Below, in pieces: positions 23,310 to 31,448 of a stretch of 49,578 nucleotides of DNA; positions within the stretch are counted from its first letter, which is position 1; every line of letters begins with the position of its first letter. Origin of the DNA: Lachnospiraceae bacterium (GTDB taxonomy: Bacteria > Bacillota > Clostridia > Lachnospirales > Lachnospiraceae); contig JAFUXA010000020.1 of assembly GCA_017470985.1 (NCBI GenBank), positions 1-49,578 of the forward strand, read 5' to 3'. The notes below the pieces were generated by a model, which saw only the letters and a list, made by a program, of their open reading frames with translations, did not search any database and was not told the DNA's origin. Made by a program: the position numbers and the translations under genes.

Positions 23310-24839
23310 ATGGGAAAGAATAAGAAGAGAATTTTTCTCGGAATTATGACAGCTGCAGTGCTCTTTGCATCCGTCATGGGAGCTTTCAATAGCGCATCAG
23401 AGGCGTATGCGAAGGCTGAGAAAGAGGTCACTTGTGTGGACGATTTACCAGGAACTTCCATTGGAGTGCAGCTTGGAACAACAGCGGATATTTATGCGTC
23501 AGATTATGAAGGTGATGATGCCGGAACGAAAATCGAGCGCTACAACAAGGGCGCAGACGCTATTCAGGCTCTATTACAGCATAAGATTGACAGCGTCATG
23601 ATTGATGAGCAGCCGGCCAAGGCTTTTGTGAAGAAGAATCCTTCCCTTCAGATTTTGGATGAGGCCTTTGCAGATGAGGAGTATGCATTTGCCATCGCCA
23701 AGGAAAATACTTCCCTGACTGCTGAAATCAATGAAGCATTGGCCAGTTTGAAGGAAGATGGAACAATTGATTCTATCATTAACAACTATATTGGAACAGA
23801 TGAGGAAATCGGCAAGAGCCCTTATGTGAAGAAGGATGTGGAGCGCACCAAGGGAACTTTGGTGGTTGCTACCAATGCGGCATTTCCTCCATATGAATAT
23901 TATGAAAATGATACCATCGTGGGTATCGACATGGACATCATGCAGGCTATCTGCGATGAGCTGGGCTACGAGCTTTCTGTGGAAGATATGGAGTTTGACT
24001 CAATTATTACCGCAGTAGAAGCGGGCAAAGCTGATGTAGGTGCTGCTGGAATGACAGTGACAGAAGAGAGAAAGAAGAATGTAGATTTCTCCGACAGCTA
24101 TACTACAGCGAAGCAGGTGATCGTGGTGCCTGGCAGTGATGAGGCGACTACTCTATCATTTTCCGAGAAGTTCCATCAGAACTTCGTGGAGGATAATCGC
24201 TATATGTATCTGCTTAGAGGTCTGGGAAATACACTTGTAATTACCCTCTTCGCCCTCTTGATCGGTATCGTATTTGGTTCTCTTATTGCCATAGTTCGCA
24301 CCACTCATGATAGAAATGGTGGGTTAAATATTTTAAATGCTCTCGCCAAGGTCTATCTGACCGTGATCCGCGGTACACCAACCATGGTGCAGTTGCTTAT
24401 TATCTACTATGTGGTATTTGCCAGCACCAATGTAAGCAAGGTCTTCGTGGCAATTATTGCATTTGGTTTAAACTCGGCAGCTTATGTGGCAGAGGTGGTT
24501 CGTTCCGGAATTATGTCTGTGGATCAGGGACAGTTCGAGGCAGGGCGCTCACTGGGACTTCCATATCACAAGACTATGAGATTGATTATCATTCCTCAGG
24601 CCTTCAAAAACATTTTACCGGCTCTGGGAAATGAGCTTATAACCCTGTTGAAGGAGACTTCTATCAGTGGTTACATCGGTCTTCTTGATCTGACCAAGGG
24701 TTCCGATATTATACGAAGCGTAACTTACGAAGCCCTCTTACCACTGGGCATGGTTGCTCTTATTTACCTGTGTCTTGTACTTATCTTCACCATGTTGGTG
24801 AACAAACTGGAAAGGAGCCTGAGACAGAATGAACGATAA
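23310..24839 (+). CDS. Amino-acid ABC importer: binding domain fused to permease, lobes in permuted order
   Basis: 509 residues. After a signal sequence (about 1-34), residues 44-163 match the second part of a family 3 binding protein ([18 protein letters not shown] ... [11 protein letters not shown]). Residues 181-274 match the first part ([20 protein letters not shown] ... [17 protein letters not shown]). Residues 300-505 are a His/Glu/Gln/Arg-type permease with the EAA loop near [13 protein letters not shown]. The normal order is first part then second part. The ATPase gene overlaps by 11 bp. Polar amino acids or cystine are likely substrates. Confidence 0.88.
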   Translation: MGKNKKRIFLGIMTAAVLFASVMGAFNSASEAYAKAEKEVTCVDDLPGTSIGVQLGTTADIYASDYEGDDAGTKIERYNKGADAIQALLQHKIDSVMIDEQPAKAFVKKNPSLQILDEAFADEEYAFAIAKENTSLTAEINEALASLKEDGTIDSIINNYIGTDEEIGKSPYVKKDVERTKGTLVVATNAAFPPYEYYENDTIVGIDMDIMQAICDELGYELSVEDMEFDSIITAVEAGKADVGAAGMTVTEERKKNVDFSDSYTTAKQVIVVPGSDEATTLSFSEKFHQNFVEDNRYMYLLRGLGNTLVITLFALLIGIVFGSLIAIVRTTHDRNGGLNILNALAKVYLTVIRGTPTMVQLLIIYYVVFASTNVSKVFVAIIAFGLNSAAYVAEVVRSGIMSVDQGQFEAGRSLGLPYHKTMRLIIIPQAFKNILPALGNELITLLKETSISGYIGLLDLTKGSDIIRSVTYEALLPLGMVALIYLCLVLIFTMLVNKLERSLRQNER

Positions 24840-25569
24840 TGATATTTTATTAGAAGTAACAGATTTACATAAAACCTTTCAGGGACATGAGGTTCTCAAA
24901 GGAATTGATATGACCATCAAAAAGGGAGAGGTAATTGCAATTATCGGACCTTCCGGATGCGGTAAGTCCACCTTCCTTCGTTCCCTGAACCTTTTGGAGA
25001 CACCTACCAGTGGTTGTATTACATTTGAGGGAAATGATATTACAGATCCTTCCGTAAATATTGATGAGATGCGTCAGCGTATCGGAATGGTATTCCAGCA
25101 GTTTAACCTGTTCCCGAATTTGACAATCAAGAAAAATATTATGCTTGCACCGGTTCAGCTGAAGAAGATGAGCGAGGAAGAAGCAGAGAAGAAGGCCAAT
25201 GAACTTCTAGAGCGCATCGGTTTGTTGGACAAGGCTGATAGTTATCCATCACAGTTATCTGGTGGTCAGAAGCAGCGTGTGGCAATTGCACGAGCTCTTG
25301 CTATGAATCCGGATGTGATGCTTTTCGATGAGCCTACATCAGCTCTGGATCCAGAGATGGTAGGAGAGGTTTTAAGCCTTATGAAGGAATTGGCCAAGGA
25401 TGGTATGACCATGGTGGTTGTAACCCATGAGATGGGCTTCGCCAGAGAGGTGGCTAATCGCGTGTTATTTATTAATGAGGGAGTCATTGCAGAAGACGAC
25501 ACTCCAGATGTTATCTTCTCTAATCCCAAGACTCAGCGATTGAAGGATTTCTTGAATAAAGTTTTGTGA
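24829..25569 (+). CDS. Amino-acid ABC transporter ATP-binding protein (GlnQ-type)
   Basis: 246 residues with Walker [11 protein letters not shown]-loop (VFQQFNLF), signature LSGGQKQR, Walker [12 protein letters not shown] and the switch His in VVTHEMGF. The whole sequence follows the polar amino-acid import ATPase family closely. Start ATG 24829 lies inside the end of the permease gene, so the two subunits are translated together. A soluble binding protein is not needed because it is fused to the permease. Confidence 0.95.
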   Translation: MNDNDILLEVTDLHKTFQGHEVLKGIDMTIKKGEVIAIIGPSGCGKSTFLRSLNLLETPTSGCITFEGNDITDPSVNIDEMRQRIGMVFQQFNLFPNLTIKKNIMLAPVQLKKMSEEEAEKKANELLERIGLLDKADSYPSQLSGGQKQRVAIARALAMNPDVMLFDEPTSALDPEMVGEVLSLMKELAKDGMTMVVVTHEMGFAREVANRVLFINEGVIAEDDTPDVIFSNPKTQRLKDFLNKVL

Positions 25570-25583
25570 AAAAAGTGCCTCCA

Positions 25584-25685
25584 TTGATATGTATCCTCTT
25601 TACTGGACAAATCAGTAAGGAGGGTATTTTTATGCGTTATAGTTATGAATTTAAAAGAAAAAGAGAAAGGTGTCTAGTGTTATGA
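25584..25685 (+). mobile_element. IS3-family remnant (left end plus start of transposase orfA)
   Basis: The block TACTGGACAAATCAGTAAGG resembles an IS150/IS3 terminal region. AGGAGGG and ATG 25632 follow, with MRYSYEFKRK, the usual start of an IS3-type orfA. The frame then drifts and stops at 25683-25685. The rest of the element is gone. Confidence 0.6.
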
Positions 25686-25730
25686 AGCATCGAAGCAAAG
25701 GCGGAAGTTAAAAATAATTCACATATCTTC

Positions 25731-25759
25731 TTGACACAATCATTTTCGAGTGATATATT
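25731..25759 (+). promoter_or_regulatory. Promoter of the membrane-protein/XRE pair
   Basis: TTGACA (25731-25736), a 17-bp spacer and TATATT (25754-25759). Two near-repeats just downstream, ATATTTATAACAT and AAATATATAACAT, may bind the XRE regulator encoded by the second gene. Confidence 0.82.
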
Positions 25760-25808
25760 TATAACATCAAAAGTGCGAAATATATAACATTAAGAGGAGG
25801 ACTAAATT

Positions 25809-26240
25809 ATGAATAAGAAAGTGTCATTAAAAGAAATCGTAGCGATTCAAATCGTTTATGCCTGTATGCTCGTGACTTATTATTGGATGTGGTCAAGATT
25901 GGATTGGAAACCATGGTATCAGATAGTACAGATTATACTTGGATGGATCTTTGCAGGGACGATTATTTTTCAAGCCATTAGGATTCAAAAATATAAAAAA
26001 GAGAGCGTGGATGAGATGGCAGAGAGAAATCTCAAACGTTGTGATTCTTTTTGCCTGAAACTTTTGCTTGTAGTTATGATTGTTGTTGCATGGGGATGTG
26101 TTATTTTAGGAGATGGTAACGAAGTTGGCACAGTAATAATCAATACAGGAATAATTGGATGGATTATTGTCTTGTCTATATTGGCTTTATCAATTATTAG
26201 AACAGTAATGTTTATGACTTTAGACATCAAGGGGGTGTAG
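25809..26240 (+). CDS. Four-helix membrane protein (DUF2178/DUF3796-like)
   Basis: 143 residues with four predicted membrane helices at about 10-28, 38-57, 84-104 and 113-133, and a charged loop between the second and third ([17 protein letters not shown]). The layout matches the small membrane proteins encoded just before a short XRE gene in many Firmicutes. AGAGGAGG precedes the start. The stop is one base before the XRE start, so they form an operon. It may be a target or sensor for that regulator. Its function is not known. Confidence 0.85.
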   Translation: MNKKVSLKEIVAIQIVYACMLVTYYWMWSRLDWKPWYQIVQIILGWIFAGTIIFQAIRIQKYKKESVDEMAERNLKRCDSFCLKLLLVVMIVVAWGCVILGDGNEVGTVIINTGIIGWIIVLSILALSIIRTVMFMTLDIKGV

Positions 26241-26241
26241 T

Positions 26242-26448
26242 ATGGCTCTCGTTACCAAAATAAAAGAATACCGCGAAAAAGCAGGTTATAAGCAAAGTGA
26301 ACTTGCAGAACTTGTTGGTGCCAGGCGAGAAACCATTGTTCATCTTGAAAATGGAAAATATAATCCATCACTTAAATTGGCGATGGATATAGCGAAAGTA
26401 TTTGGCGTCACAGTTGAGGAATTGTTTGAATTTACAAATTCTGAATAA
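26242..26448 (+). CDS. Small XRE-family regulator
   Basis: 68 residues, almost all a Cro/CI-type domain: [39 protein letters not shown] and the usual [12 protein letters not shown] close. It belongs to the YgzD/YozG-like group of minimal regulators cotranscribed with a membrane protein. It probably controls the promoter at 25731. Confidence 0.92.
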   Translation: MALVTKIKEYREKAGYKQSELAELVGARRETIVHLENGKYNPSLKLAMDIAKVFGVTVEELFEFTNSE

Positions 26449-26450
26449 GT

Positions 26451-26537
26451 CTTGCAGGAGCAATTGTTGTGATTGATGGTTCTAATTTTTTCAGATTTGA
26501 GAAGAAAATAGATGTTTGTAAAATTGCTTTCGGCTGA
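26451..26537 (+). pseudogene. Internally deleted remnant of a GNAT gene
   Basis: The frame reads LAGAIVVIDGSNFFRFEKK and stops at 26535-26537. The intact GNAT at 18916 has GGAIVVING and, about 80 codons later, GSDLFFRFEKR. The remnant is therefore the same kind of gene with its middle removed. It abuts the left end of the IS200/IS605 element. Confidence 0.7.
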
Positions 26538-26627
26538 AAACCCATTAGCTTTAGCTGATGGGATGAATGCCGTTCTACTAAATCAACATCTCGCCTAAGC
26601 GAGATAAAAAAGATATAATTCTATTCC

Positions 26628-27044
26628 ATGAATAAAGAATATAAACATGGAAATCGAAATAAATATCTGCTTCGTTACCACTTAATTCTAGTATGTAAAT
26701 ATCGTAGACATTTACTAAGTGCTAATAATATGTCTTCAGACAAGAAGACATATGCAAAAATTATCTCTGACAAGCATAATGTGCAGATACATTACATGGA
26801 AGCTGATAAGGATCATCTACATATGATGATAGAAACAACTCCAAATATCAATTTGTCAGATTATATCAGAACTCTAAAATCCTATAATACCTTCCATATC
26901 TGGAAGAAATACACATCTTACTTGAGTAAATGTTTTTGGAAAGAAAGAACATTCTGGTCAGATGGTTACTTCATAAGTTCCATAGGTGAAGTCAGTAGTG
27001 ATACTTTAAAACATTACATTGAGAATCAGGGTAAAAATGTTTGA
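26628..27044 (+). CDS. tnpA: TnpA, Y1 HUH transposase
   Basis: 138 residues, normal for IS200/IS605 TnpA. The HUH motif is DHLHMM (His63, His65) and the catalytic tyrosine is Tyr130 in LKHYIENQ. KYRRHLL near the N-terminus is also typical. The enzyme excises and inserts the element as single-stranded DNA through hairpin ends. The gene appears intact, with no internal stop. Its stop is immediately followed by a palindrome that holds the promoter of the next gene. Confidence 0.93.
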   Translation: MNKEYKHGNRNKYLLRYHLILVCKYRRHLLSANNMSSDKKTYAKIISDKHNVQIHYMEADKDHLHMMIETTPNINLSDYIRTLKSYNTFHIWKKYTSYLSKCFWKERTFWSDGYFISSIGEVSSDTLKHYIENQGKNV

Positions 27045-27069
27045 TATTATACAACATTGTTGTATAATA
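27041..27069 (+). promoter_or_regulatory. Promoter embedded in a 25-bp perfect palindrome inside the IS
   Basis: Bases 27045-27069 form a palindrome with 12-bp arms (TATTATACAACA) around one central base. TTGATA (27041-27046), a 16-bp spacer and TATAAT (27063-27068) form a promoter. A regulator bound here would block it. The XRE protein encoded next is the obvious candidate. Confidence 0.8.
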
Positions 27070-27088
27070 ATCTCAAGAGGTAATACTT

Positions 27089-27265
27089 ATGACAATTTTA
27101 GAGTTACGCCAAAAAACAGGACTTTCACAAGGCCAGTTTGCGAAGCGTTTCCATCTTAATGTACGAACAGTACAAACATGGGAACAAGGCACACGCAAAA
27201 CACCTGATTATGTAATCTGGTTAATAGCCAGAGTGATTGAATTAGAGGAAATGCTTAATGCTTAA
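27089..27265 (+). CDS. Short XRE regulator carried by the IS element
   Basis: 58 residues: MTILELRQKTGLSQGQFAKR, FHLNVRTVQTWEQGTRKTP, then a closing helix VIWLIARVIELEEML. This is a compact helix-turn-helix of the Cro/CI or MqsA-tail kind. AAGAGG lies 8 bp before ATG 27089. The gene overlaps the tnpB start by 8 bp, so tnpB translation is coupled to it. With the palindromic promoter upstream, it probably autoregulates the XRE-tnpB transcript. Confidence 0.85.
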   Translation: MTILELRQKTGLSQGQFAKRFHLNVRTVQTWEQGTRKTPDYVIWLIARVIELEEMLNA

Positions 27266-28361
27266 AGGTATGGAATTCAGAATCTATCCAAACAAAATAC
27301 AAGAAACCATTATTCAAAAAACATTTGGTTGTTCCAGAGTTGTATATAATTCTGGACTTGCTCTTCGTATAGAAGAATACAAGAATGGTAATTCTATTGG
27401 ATATAAAGAAACTAATTCCATGCTTACTTCCATGAAGAAAACTGAAGAGTATTCATGGCTTAAAGAAGTTGATTCTATAGCCTTACAGCAGTCTCTCAGA
27501 GATCTGGATAAAGCCTATAAGAACTTCTTTGCAAAAAGAGCATCATTTCCTAAATTCAAATCAAAACATAGCCACAACAAAAACTATCGCACACAGAATG
27601 TTGGTGGTAATATTTCAGTTGCAGGAAAATACATCAAACTTCCTAAACTTGGATATGTTAAATCCAAAATTTCAATGCCTGTTAATGGAAAAATTAATAA
27701 CGCTACCATTAAACAAACTCCAAGCGGTAAATATTTTTGTGTGCTTAATGTTGAAGTACCTGATGTATTCTATTCCAATGATGGTTGTATGGTAGGATTG
27801 GATGTTGGCATCAAGACTTTCTATACAGATAGTAATAATAACATCCTTACAAATCCTAAAAACCTTATCAAATCTGAAAAGAAACTCGCTAAAGAGCAGC
27901 GTAAACTTTCCAGAATGGTCAAAGGTTCATCTAATTGGAATAGACAGCGTATCAAAGTTGCAAGAATCCATGAGAAGATTACAAATCAGCGTAATGACTT
28001 TTTACATAAAGAATCTACAAAACTGGTGAAAGAAAACCAAATCATCTGCATTGAAGATTTAAATGTAAAAGGAATGGTTCGTAATCATAAACTTGCTAAA
28101 GCAATTAGTGATGTTTCGTGGTCTAAGTTCTTTGATATGCTTGAGTACAAATCTGCTTTCTATGGTACTGAGATAATCAAAGTTCCAAGATTCTATCCAA
28201 GCAGTCAGACTTGTGGATGCTGCGGATATAAGAATCTTAATATTAAAAATCTCAGCATTAGAGAATGGGAATGTCCTGTCTGTGGTACATACCATGATCG
28301 TGATGGTAATGCCGCTAAAAACATACTAAAAATGGGTCTGTCACTTCGCGTGACGGCTTAA
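27258..28361 (+). CDS. tnpB: TnpB, RNA-guided nuclease of the IS200/IS605 element
   Basis: 367 residues. RuvC-like residues are Asp182 (GLDVGIK), Glu266 (CIEDLNV) and the DRDGNAAKN segment (Asp347/Asp349). A zinc finger is formed by Cys319, Cys322, Cys339 and Cys342. The N-terminal MEFRIYPNKIQ opening is typical. TnpB uses an RNA from the element's 3' end to cut the donor-site DNA, which helps keep the element. All key residues are present, so it is probably active. Confidence 0.95.
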   Translation: MLKGMEFRIYPNKIQETIIQKTFGCSRVVYNSGLALRIEEYKNGNSIGYKETNSMLTSMKKTEEYSWLKEVDSIALQQSLRDLDKAYKNFFAKRASFPKFKSKHSHNKNYRTQNVGGNISVAGKYIKLPKLGYVKSKISMPVNGKINNATIKQTPSGKYFCVLNVEVPDVFYSNDGCMVGLDVGIKTFYTDSNNNILTNPKNLIKSEKKLAKEQRKLSRMVKGSSNWNRQRIKVARIHEKITNQRNDFLHKESTKLVKENQIICIEDLNVKGMVRNHKLAKAISDVSWSKFFDMLEYKSAFYGTEIIKVPRFYPSSQTCGCCGYKNLNIKNLSIREWECPVCGTYHDRDGNAAKNILKMGLSLRVTA

Positions 28362-28503
28362 CGAATAACAAGGTAGGCATGGGCTATGCCGAACCAAACG
28401 CTTGTGGACATCGTTGGGAAAACTGCTCTCTACGGAGAGTGTGACAATAACCGTGGTGGTTGAAGCAAGAATCCCATCAAGCTTTAGCTTGTGGGAGTGT
28501 CAA
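28338..28503 (+). ncRNA. Predicted omega/reRNA scaffold of TnpB
   Basis: In known elements the guide RNA overlaps the 3' end of tnpB and runs to the right end. Here the stretch holds GTCAC-TTCG-GTGAC-like (28340-28354), GGCATGGGCTATGCC (28376 on) and CTCTCTACGGAGAG hairpins, and the right-end hairpin at 28473-28495. The guide would be the first bases after the element, from about 28504. Confidence 0.7.
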
Positions 28504-28693
28504 CAATCGAGAGAAGCTGATGAATGAACTGCGAGAGCGTGTCTGGGAAAATGTAAGAACAGGTTCTCGACCAATTCTCGCATCTGGTATGGCAGACTTT
28601 AAGCCGGGAAATGATTGTCTGGTATCAGATATTTTTGATCGAGCAGATAAGGAAATGTATGAGAATAAGCAGGAACTTAAGGGGATGAAATAG
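28504..28693 (+). pseudogene. C-terminal remnant of a GGDEF (diguanylate cyclase) gene
   Basis: The frame reads RPILASGMADFKPGNDCLVS, then DIFDRADKEMYENKQELKG, the standard end of a GGDEF domain. The N-terminus and the GGDEF site itself are missing because the IS right end joins directly upstream. The left flank of the IS is a different gene wreck, so sequence was lost here. Confidence 0.7.
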
Positions 28694-28728
28694 ATAATAT
28701 AAATAATCAAGGCTTCGAGGTTATCTGC

Positions 28729-28865
28729 TTGACATAGTCGTACGGCTATATTTATAATGGATTTATAGATATGTAGTCGTACGACTATATTTATGCAGAG
28801 ATGGATTGTTTTTCGTCGTTCGACTATATTTGCGCCGAATTTGGTTGATTGTAGCCGAACGACTA
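28729..28865 (+). promoter_or_regulatory. hipBA promoter with four operators at an exact 39-bp period
   Basis: TTGACA (28729-28734), an 18-bp spacer and TATAAT (28753-28758). Operators are TAGTCGTACGGCTA (28735), TAGTCGTACGACTA (28774, perfect palindrome), TCGTCGTTCGACTA (28813) and TAGCCGAACGACTA (28852). Each starts 39 bp after the previous one. The first three are followed by TATATTT. Operator 1 fills the promoter spacer and operator 4 lies just before the hipB Shine-Dalgarno. Confidence 0.9.
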
Positions 28866-28878
28866 TGAGGAGATGCGA

Positions 28879-29097
28879 ATGAAGATATTTGATGCAGCTG
28901 ATTTTGGAAAAGCCGTAAAAGCACGAAGAAAAGAACTTGGATATACTCAGAAATATTTGAGCGATTTTACAGGATATAGTACCAGCTTTATTTCGGAACT
29001 TGAAAATGGTAAGCCCACAATAGAACTAGAGCGAGCTTTGCGTATCGCTAATTTGTTGGGGTTAGATGTTTTGATGGAAGTGAGAGGTAAACATTGA
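28879..29097 (+). CDS. hipB: HipB-like antitoxin and repressor
   Basis: 72 residues from ATG 28879, after GAGGAG; ATG 28873 overlaps that site. XRE domain: FGKAVKARRKELGYTQKYLS, GYSTSFISELENGKPTIELE, ending in GLDVLMEVRG, which gives the beta-strand tail used by HipB for dimerisation. It should bind the four operators upstream and neutralise HipA. It overlaps the hipA start by 4 bp. Confidence 0.9.
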   Translation: MKIFDAADFGKAVKARRKELGYTQKYLSDFTGYSTSFISELENGKPTIELERALRIANLLGLDVLMEVRGKH

Positions 29098-30362
29098 GAG
29101 ATTTACGGATTTATATAGAAATATGTGGAAAACAAGAATTCGTCGGTCATATTATTGGAAATGATTATTCTGATGCTCAATTTTATTATGAAAGAGAATA
29201 TATGAATTCTGAATATGGGCACCCGATTTCGATATCACTTCCGTTTCAAGACGAAAAATTTTCTGTGCAGCAGACCAAAAACTTTTTTGAAGGCCTTCTT
29301 CCTGAAGGATTTTCCAGAAGAGCTGTAGCTAATTGGGCTAAGGTTGACGAAGATGATTACTTGTCTATTTTGTCTACACTTGGCAGAGAATGCCTAGGAG
29401 CAATAATGGTTGTGGAGGACGAAACTTCTGCTCATGAACATTATGAAAAGCTTGGAATTGATCGAGTGAAGGATTTGGCATCAGAAGGTGCAACCAGTTC
29501 CACTAAGATTTTGATGGAAACACATTTGTCGCTGACGGGAGCTTCTGGTAAGGTTGGTTTATATTATGATAAGGAAAATGATACTTGGTTTTTGCCGAAG
29601 GGGAATGCGCCAAGTACCCATATTGTGAAGCAAAGTCATGTGCGGTTAGATAGAATTGTATTAAATGAACAATTATGTATTTTAACAGCTAAAAATCTAG
29701 GCATTGAAGTTCCAGAGAGCTTTATTCTAAATTTAGGAGAAGGCGGAGATGAGGAGGTTCTCTATGCTACAGAAAGGTATGATAGAAAACTTTCAAATGA
29801 TAGAAAAATAGATGGAATGCCAGCTCCAATGAGATTACACCAAGAGGATTTTGCTCAAGCACTAGGGATAGCTTCTTCTGATAAATACGAGAAGGATGAA
29901 TCAGGTTATTTAAAACGAATGTTTGAATTGATTGCAATGTATTCTACTAATCCTCTTGAGGACCAAGTGAAACTTACGGAGCGAATAGTGTTTAATTATT
30001 TGATTGGAAATACTGATTGTCACATTAAGAATTATTCGTTGCTATATAGCGAGGACATGAAGGAGATATGCCTGGCTCCTGCATATGATATTGTCAGTAC
30101 TAGAGTATATAAAATGACTTCTGATATGTCATTTTATATTGGCGGAGAACTGGATATTGATAAAATAACCCGTAAGAATTTTGAAATAGCTGCTAATGAA
30201 ATTAAAATGAATCCTAAGATGGTAATGAATATTTTTGATAATACTGTTAATAAATTTGAAAAATCATTAAAAGAAGCGGCTGATGTACTGGTTAATATGG
30301 GATATACGGAAGCGAAAGACATTAGTGAAAAAATACTGATGATGACATATGATGGAATGTAA
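29094..30362 (+). CDS. hipA: HipA-type serine/threonine kinase toxin
   Basis: 422 residues from TTG 29094, overlapping the hipB stop (TTGA), with GAGAGG 6 bp upstream. The N-subdomain has the small beta domain (VGHIIGNDYSDAQFYYEREY). Kinase features are LTGASGKVGLYY and FLPKGNAPSTHIVKQ (ATP-binding region), NTDCHIKNYSLLY (catalytic loop HxxN) and APAYDIVSTR (metal-binding Asp). HipA of E. coli phosphorylates GltX and stops translation. Length is normal and no inactivating change is seen. Confidence 0.93.
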   Translation: MRDLRIYIEICGKQEFVGHIIGNDYSDAQFYYEREYMNSEYGHPISISLPFQDEKFSVQQTKNFFEGLLPEGFSRRAVANWAKVDEDDYLSILSTLGRECLGAIMVVEDETSAHEHYEKLGIDRVKDLASEGATSSTKILMETHLSLTGASGKVGLYYDKENDTWFLPKGNAPSTHIVKQSHVRLDRIVLNEQLCILTAKNLGIEVPESFILNLGEGGDEEVLYATERYDRKLSNDRKIDGMPAPMRLHQEDFAQALGIASSDKYEKDESGYLKRMFELIAMYSTNPLEDQVKLTERIVFNYLIGNTDCHIKNYSLLYSEDMKEICLAPAYDIVSTRVYKMTSDMSFYIGGELDIDKITRKNFEIAANEIKMNPKMVMNIFDNTVNKFEKSLKEAADVLVNMGYTEAKDISEKILMMTYDGM

Positions 30363-30400
30363 TGTTGTAAATGATCATTGATGAATTAGAGGTAAATAGT

Positions 30401-30811
30401 ATGGTAAAGAAGATTGTCAGAGATCCGATGTTTCTGAAACAGAAGTCCGAGGCTGCCACAGAGGCAGATATGCAGGTTGTTGAGGATCTGTTGGATACAT
30501 TGATGGAAAATAGAGATAGATGTGTAGGAATGGCGGCAAATATGATTGGCGAGAGAAAGCGAGTCTTCGTGGTGGCAGCCGGACCATTTGTATTCCCTAT
30601 GATTAATCCTGTGATTACGAAGAAGTCTGGAAAATATGAGACTGAAGAAAGCTGCCTATCTCTAGATGGCGCCAGACCATGCACACGATATAAGGAGATT
30701 GAAGTCGATTATCTAGATCGAGACTTCAAGCCTCAGCATGGAAAATATACTGACTTTACAGCGCAGATCATCCAACATGAGATAGATCATTTTGAGGGGA
30801 TATTGATTTAG
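30401..30811 (+). CDS. Peptide deformylase (Firmicutes secondary type)
   Basis: 136 residues from ATG 30401, with AGAGG upstream; ATG 30371 has no such site. Metal-site motifs are ESCLSL (Cys ligand) and QHEIDHFEGILI (HExxH). Motif I reads CVGMAANMIGE, with Met where classical enzymes have Gln, as in the short PDF subfamily of Firmicutes. It removes the formyl group from N-terminal methionine. It lies 38 bp after hipA but probably is not functionally linked. Confidence 0.9.
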   Translation: MVKKIVRDPMFLKQKSEAATEADMQVVEDLLDTLMENRDRCVGMAANMIGERKRVFVVAAGPFVFPMINPVITKKSGKYETEESCLSLDGARPCTRYKEIEVDYLDRDFKPQHGKYTDFTAQIIQHEIDHFEGILI

Positions 30812-30837
30812 GGGATGAGTAGAAGTATTTGACCAAA

Positions 30838-30881
30838 TTGACGAAAAGAAATCTAGATGTTATTATCTATGTACATAGATA
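30838..30881 (+). promoter_or_regulatory. MNT/HEPN promoter with 18-bp perfect palindrome
   Basis: TTGACG (30838-30843), a 17-bp spacer and TATTAT (30861-30866). The palindrome TATCTATGTACATAGATA covers 30864-30881, overlapping the end of the -10 box and the start site. It is the likely operator for the DNA-binding N-terminus of the next protein. Confidence 0.88.
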
Positions 30882-30896
30882 GTGGAGGGGCAGATT

Positions 30897-31448
30897 ATGG
30901 CGTACAGTGAAAGTATAAAGGATAATAATCTCAAGTATTTTAAAGCTAACCAGAAAAGAATAGCATTAAATTGGATTAAGGATGATTATGAAAGACGTAT
31001 AGTGCCTGCGATAAAGCGTTCGGGTATGCCAATATCAACATTTATCAAGAAAGCGGTAGAAGAGAAACTTGTTGGAGATGGCTTGTTAGAAGAAAATAGC
31101 AAATACAAATTGGAATATACTCTTGATAAGGTGAAGAAAATTATTGTCAGGGACATTCCGAAAGCTTTAAAAGATGATTGTTGTAAAATTATATTGTATG
31201 GGTCTTGTGCGAGAGGTGACTTTACGAATGAGTCAGATGTTGATATTGCTATTTTGACCTGCAGTGATAGAGAAGAAGTTAAGAAGTATGATTCAATGAT
31301 TGATGATATAGCTACATCAATAGGAGTAGATACTTTGGCAATTGTTAATTTTGTCTGTATACCGAAAGCGGAGTTTGAGGAAAAGAAGGACTGGTATCCA
31401 TATTTTGCAAATATAAATAAGGAGGGGATAGTACTATATGAACATTGA
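30897..31448 (+). CDS. MNT nucleotidyltransferase antitoxin with N-terminal ribbon-helix-helix-like domain
   Basis: 183 residues from ATG 30897 (GGAGGGG upstream). Residues 1-60 (RIALNWIKDDYERRIVPAIK, then SGMPISTFIKKAVEEK) look like a ribbon-helix-helix antitoxin head. From about residue 95 a minimal nucleotidyltransferase follows: ILYGSCARGDFTNESDVDIA. In MntA/HepT systems the MNT protein AMPylates the HEPN toxin. Here the fusion adds its own DNA-binding part, which matches the palindrome at 30864. It overlaps the HEPN gene by 11 bp. Confidence 0.88.
   Translation: MAYSESIKDNNLKYFKANQKRIALNWIKDDYERRIVPAIKRSGMPISTFIKKAVEEKLVGDGLLEENSKYKLEYTLDKVKKIIVRDIPKALKDDCCKIILYGSCARGDFTNESDVDIAILTCSDREEVKKYDSMIDDIATSIGVDTLAIVNFVCIPKAEFEEKKDWYPYFANINKEGIVLYEH

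Larger units (their letters stand above)
26541..28503 (+). mobile_element. IS200/IS605-family element with tnpA, XRE gene and tnpB
   Basis: The left-end hairpin is 26541-26562 (CCCATTAGCT, then its near-complement ending ATGGG). The right-end hairpin is 28473-28495 (CCCATCAAGCT, then AGCTTGTGGG). The imperfect stems with a TTTA-type loop are typical of ends recognised as single-stranded DNA by Y1 transposases. The element contains three genes in one orientation. Exact cleavage positions cannot be fixed from one copy. Confidence 0.88.

Noticed and set aside
26541-26562. Rho-independent terminator
   Set aside because: No T run follows, and a matching hairpin at 28473-28495 shows these are the IS200/IS605 ends.
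28735-28865. Regularly spaced repeats resembling a CRISPR array
   Set aside because: Repeats are only 14 bp, palindromic and degenerate, lie between a promoter and hipB, and no cas genes are present. They are operators.
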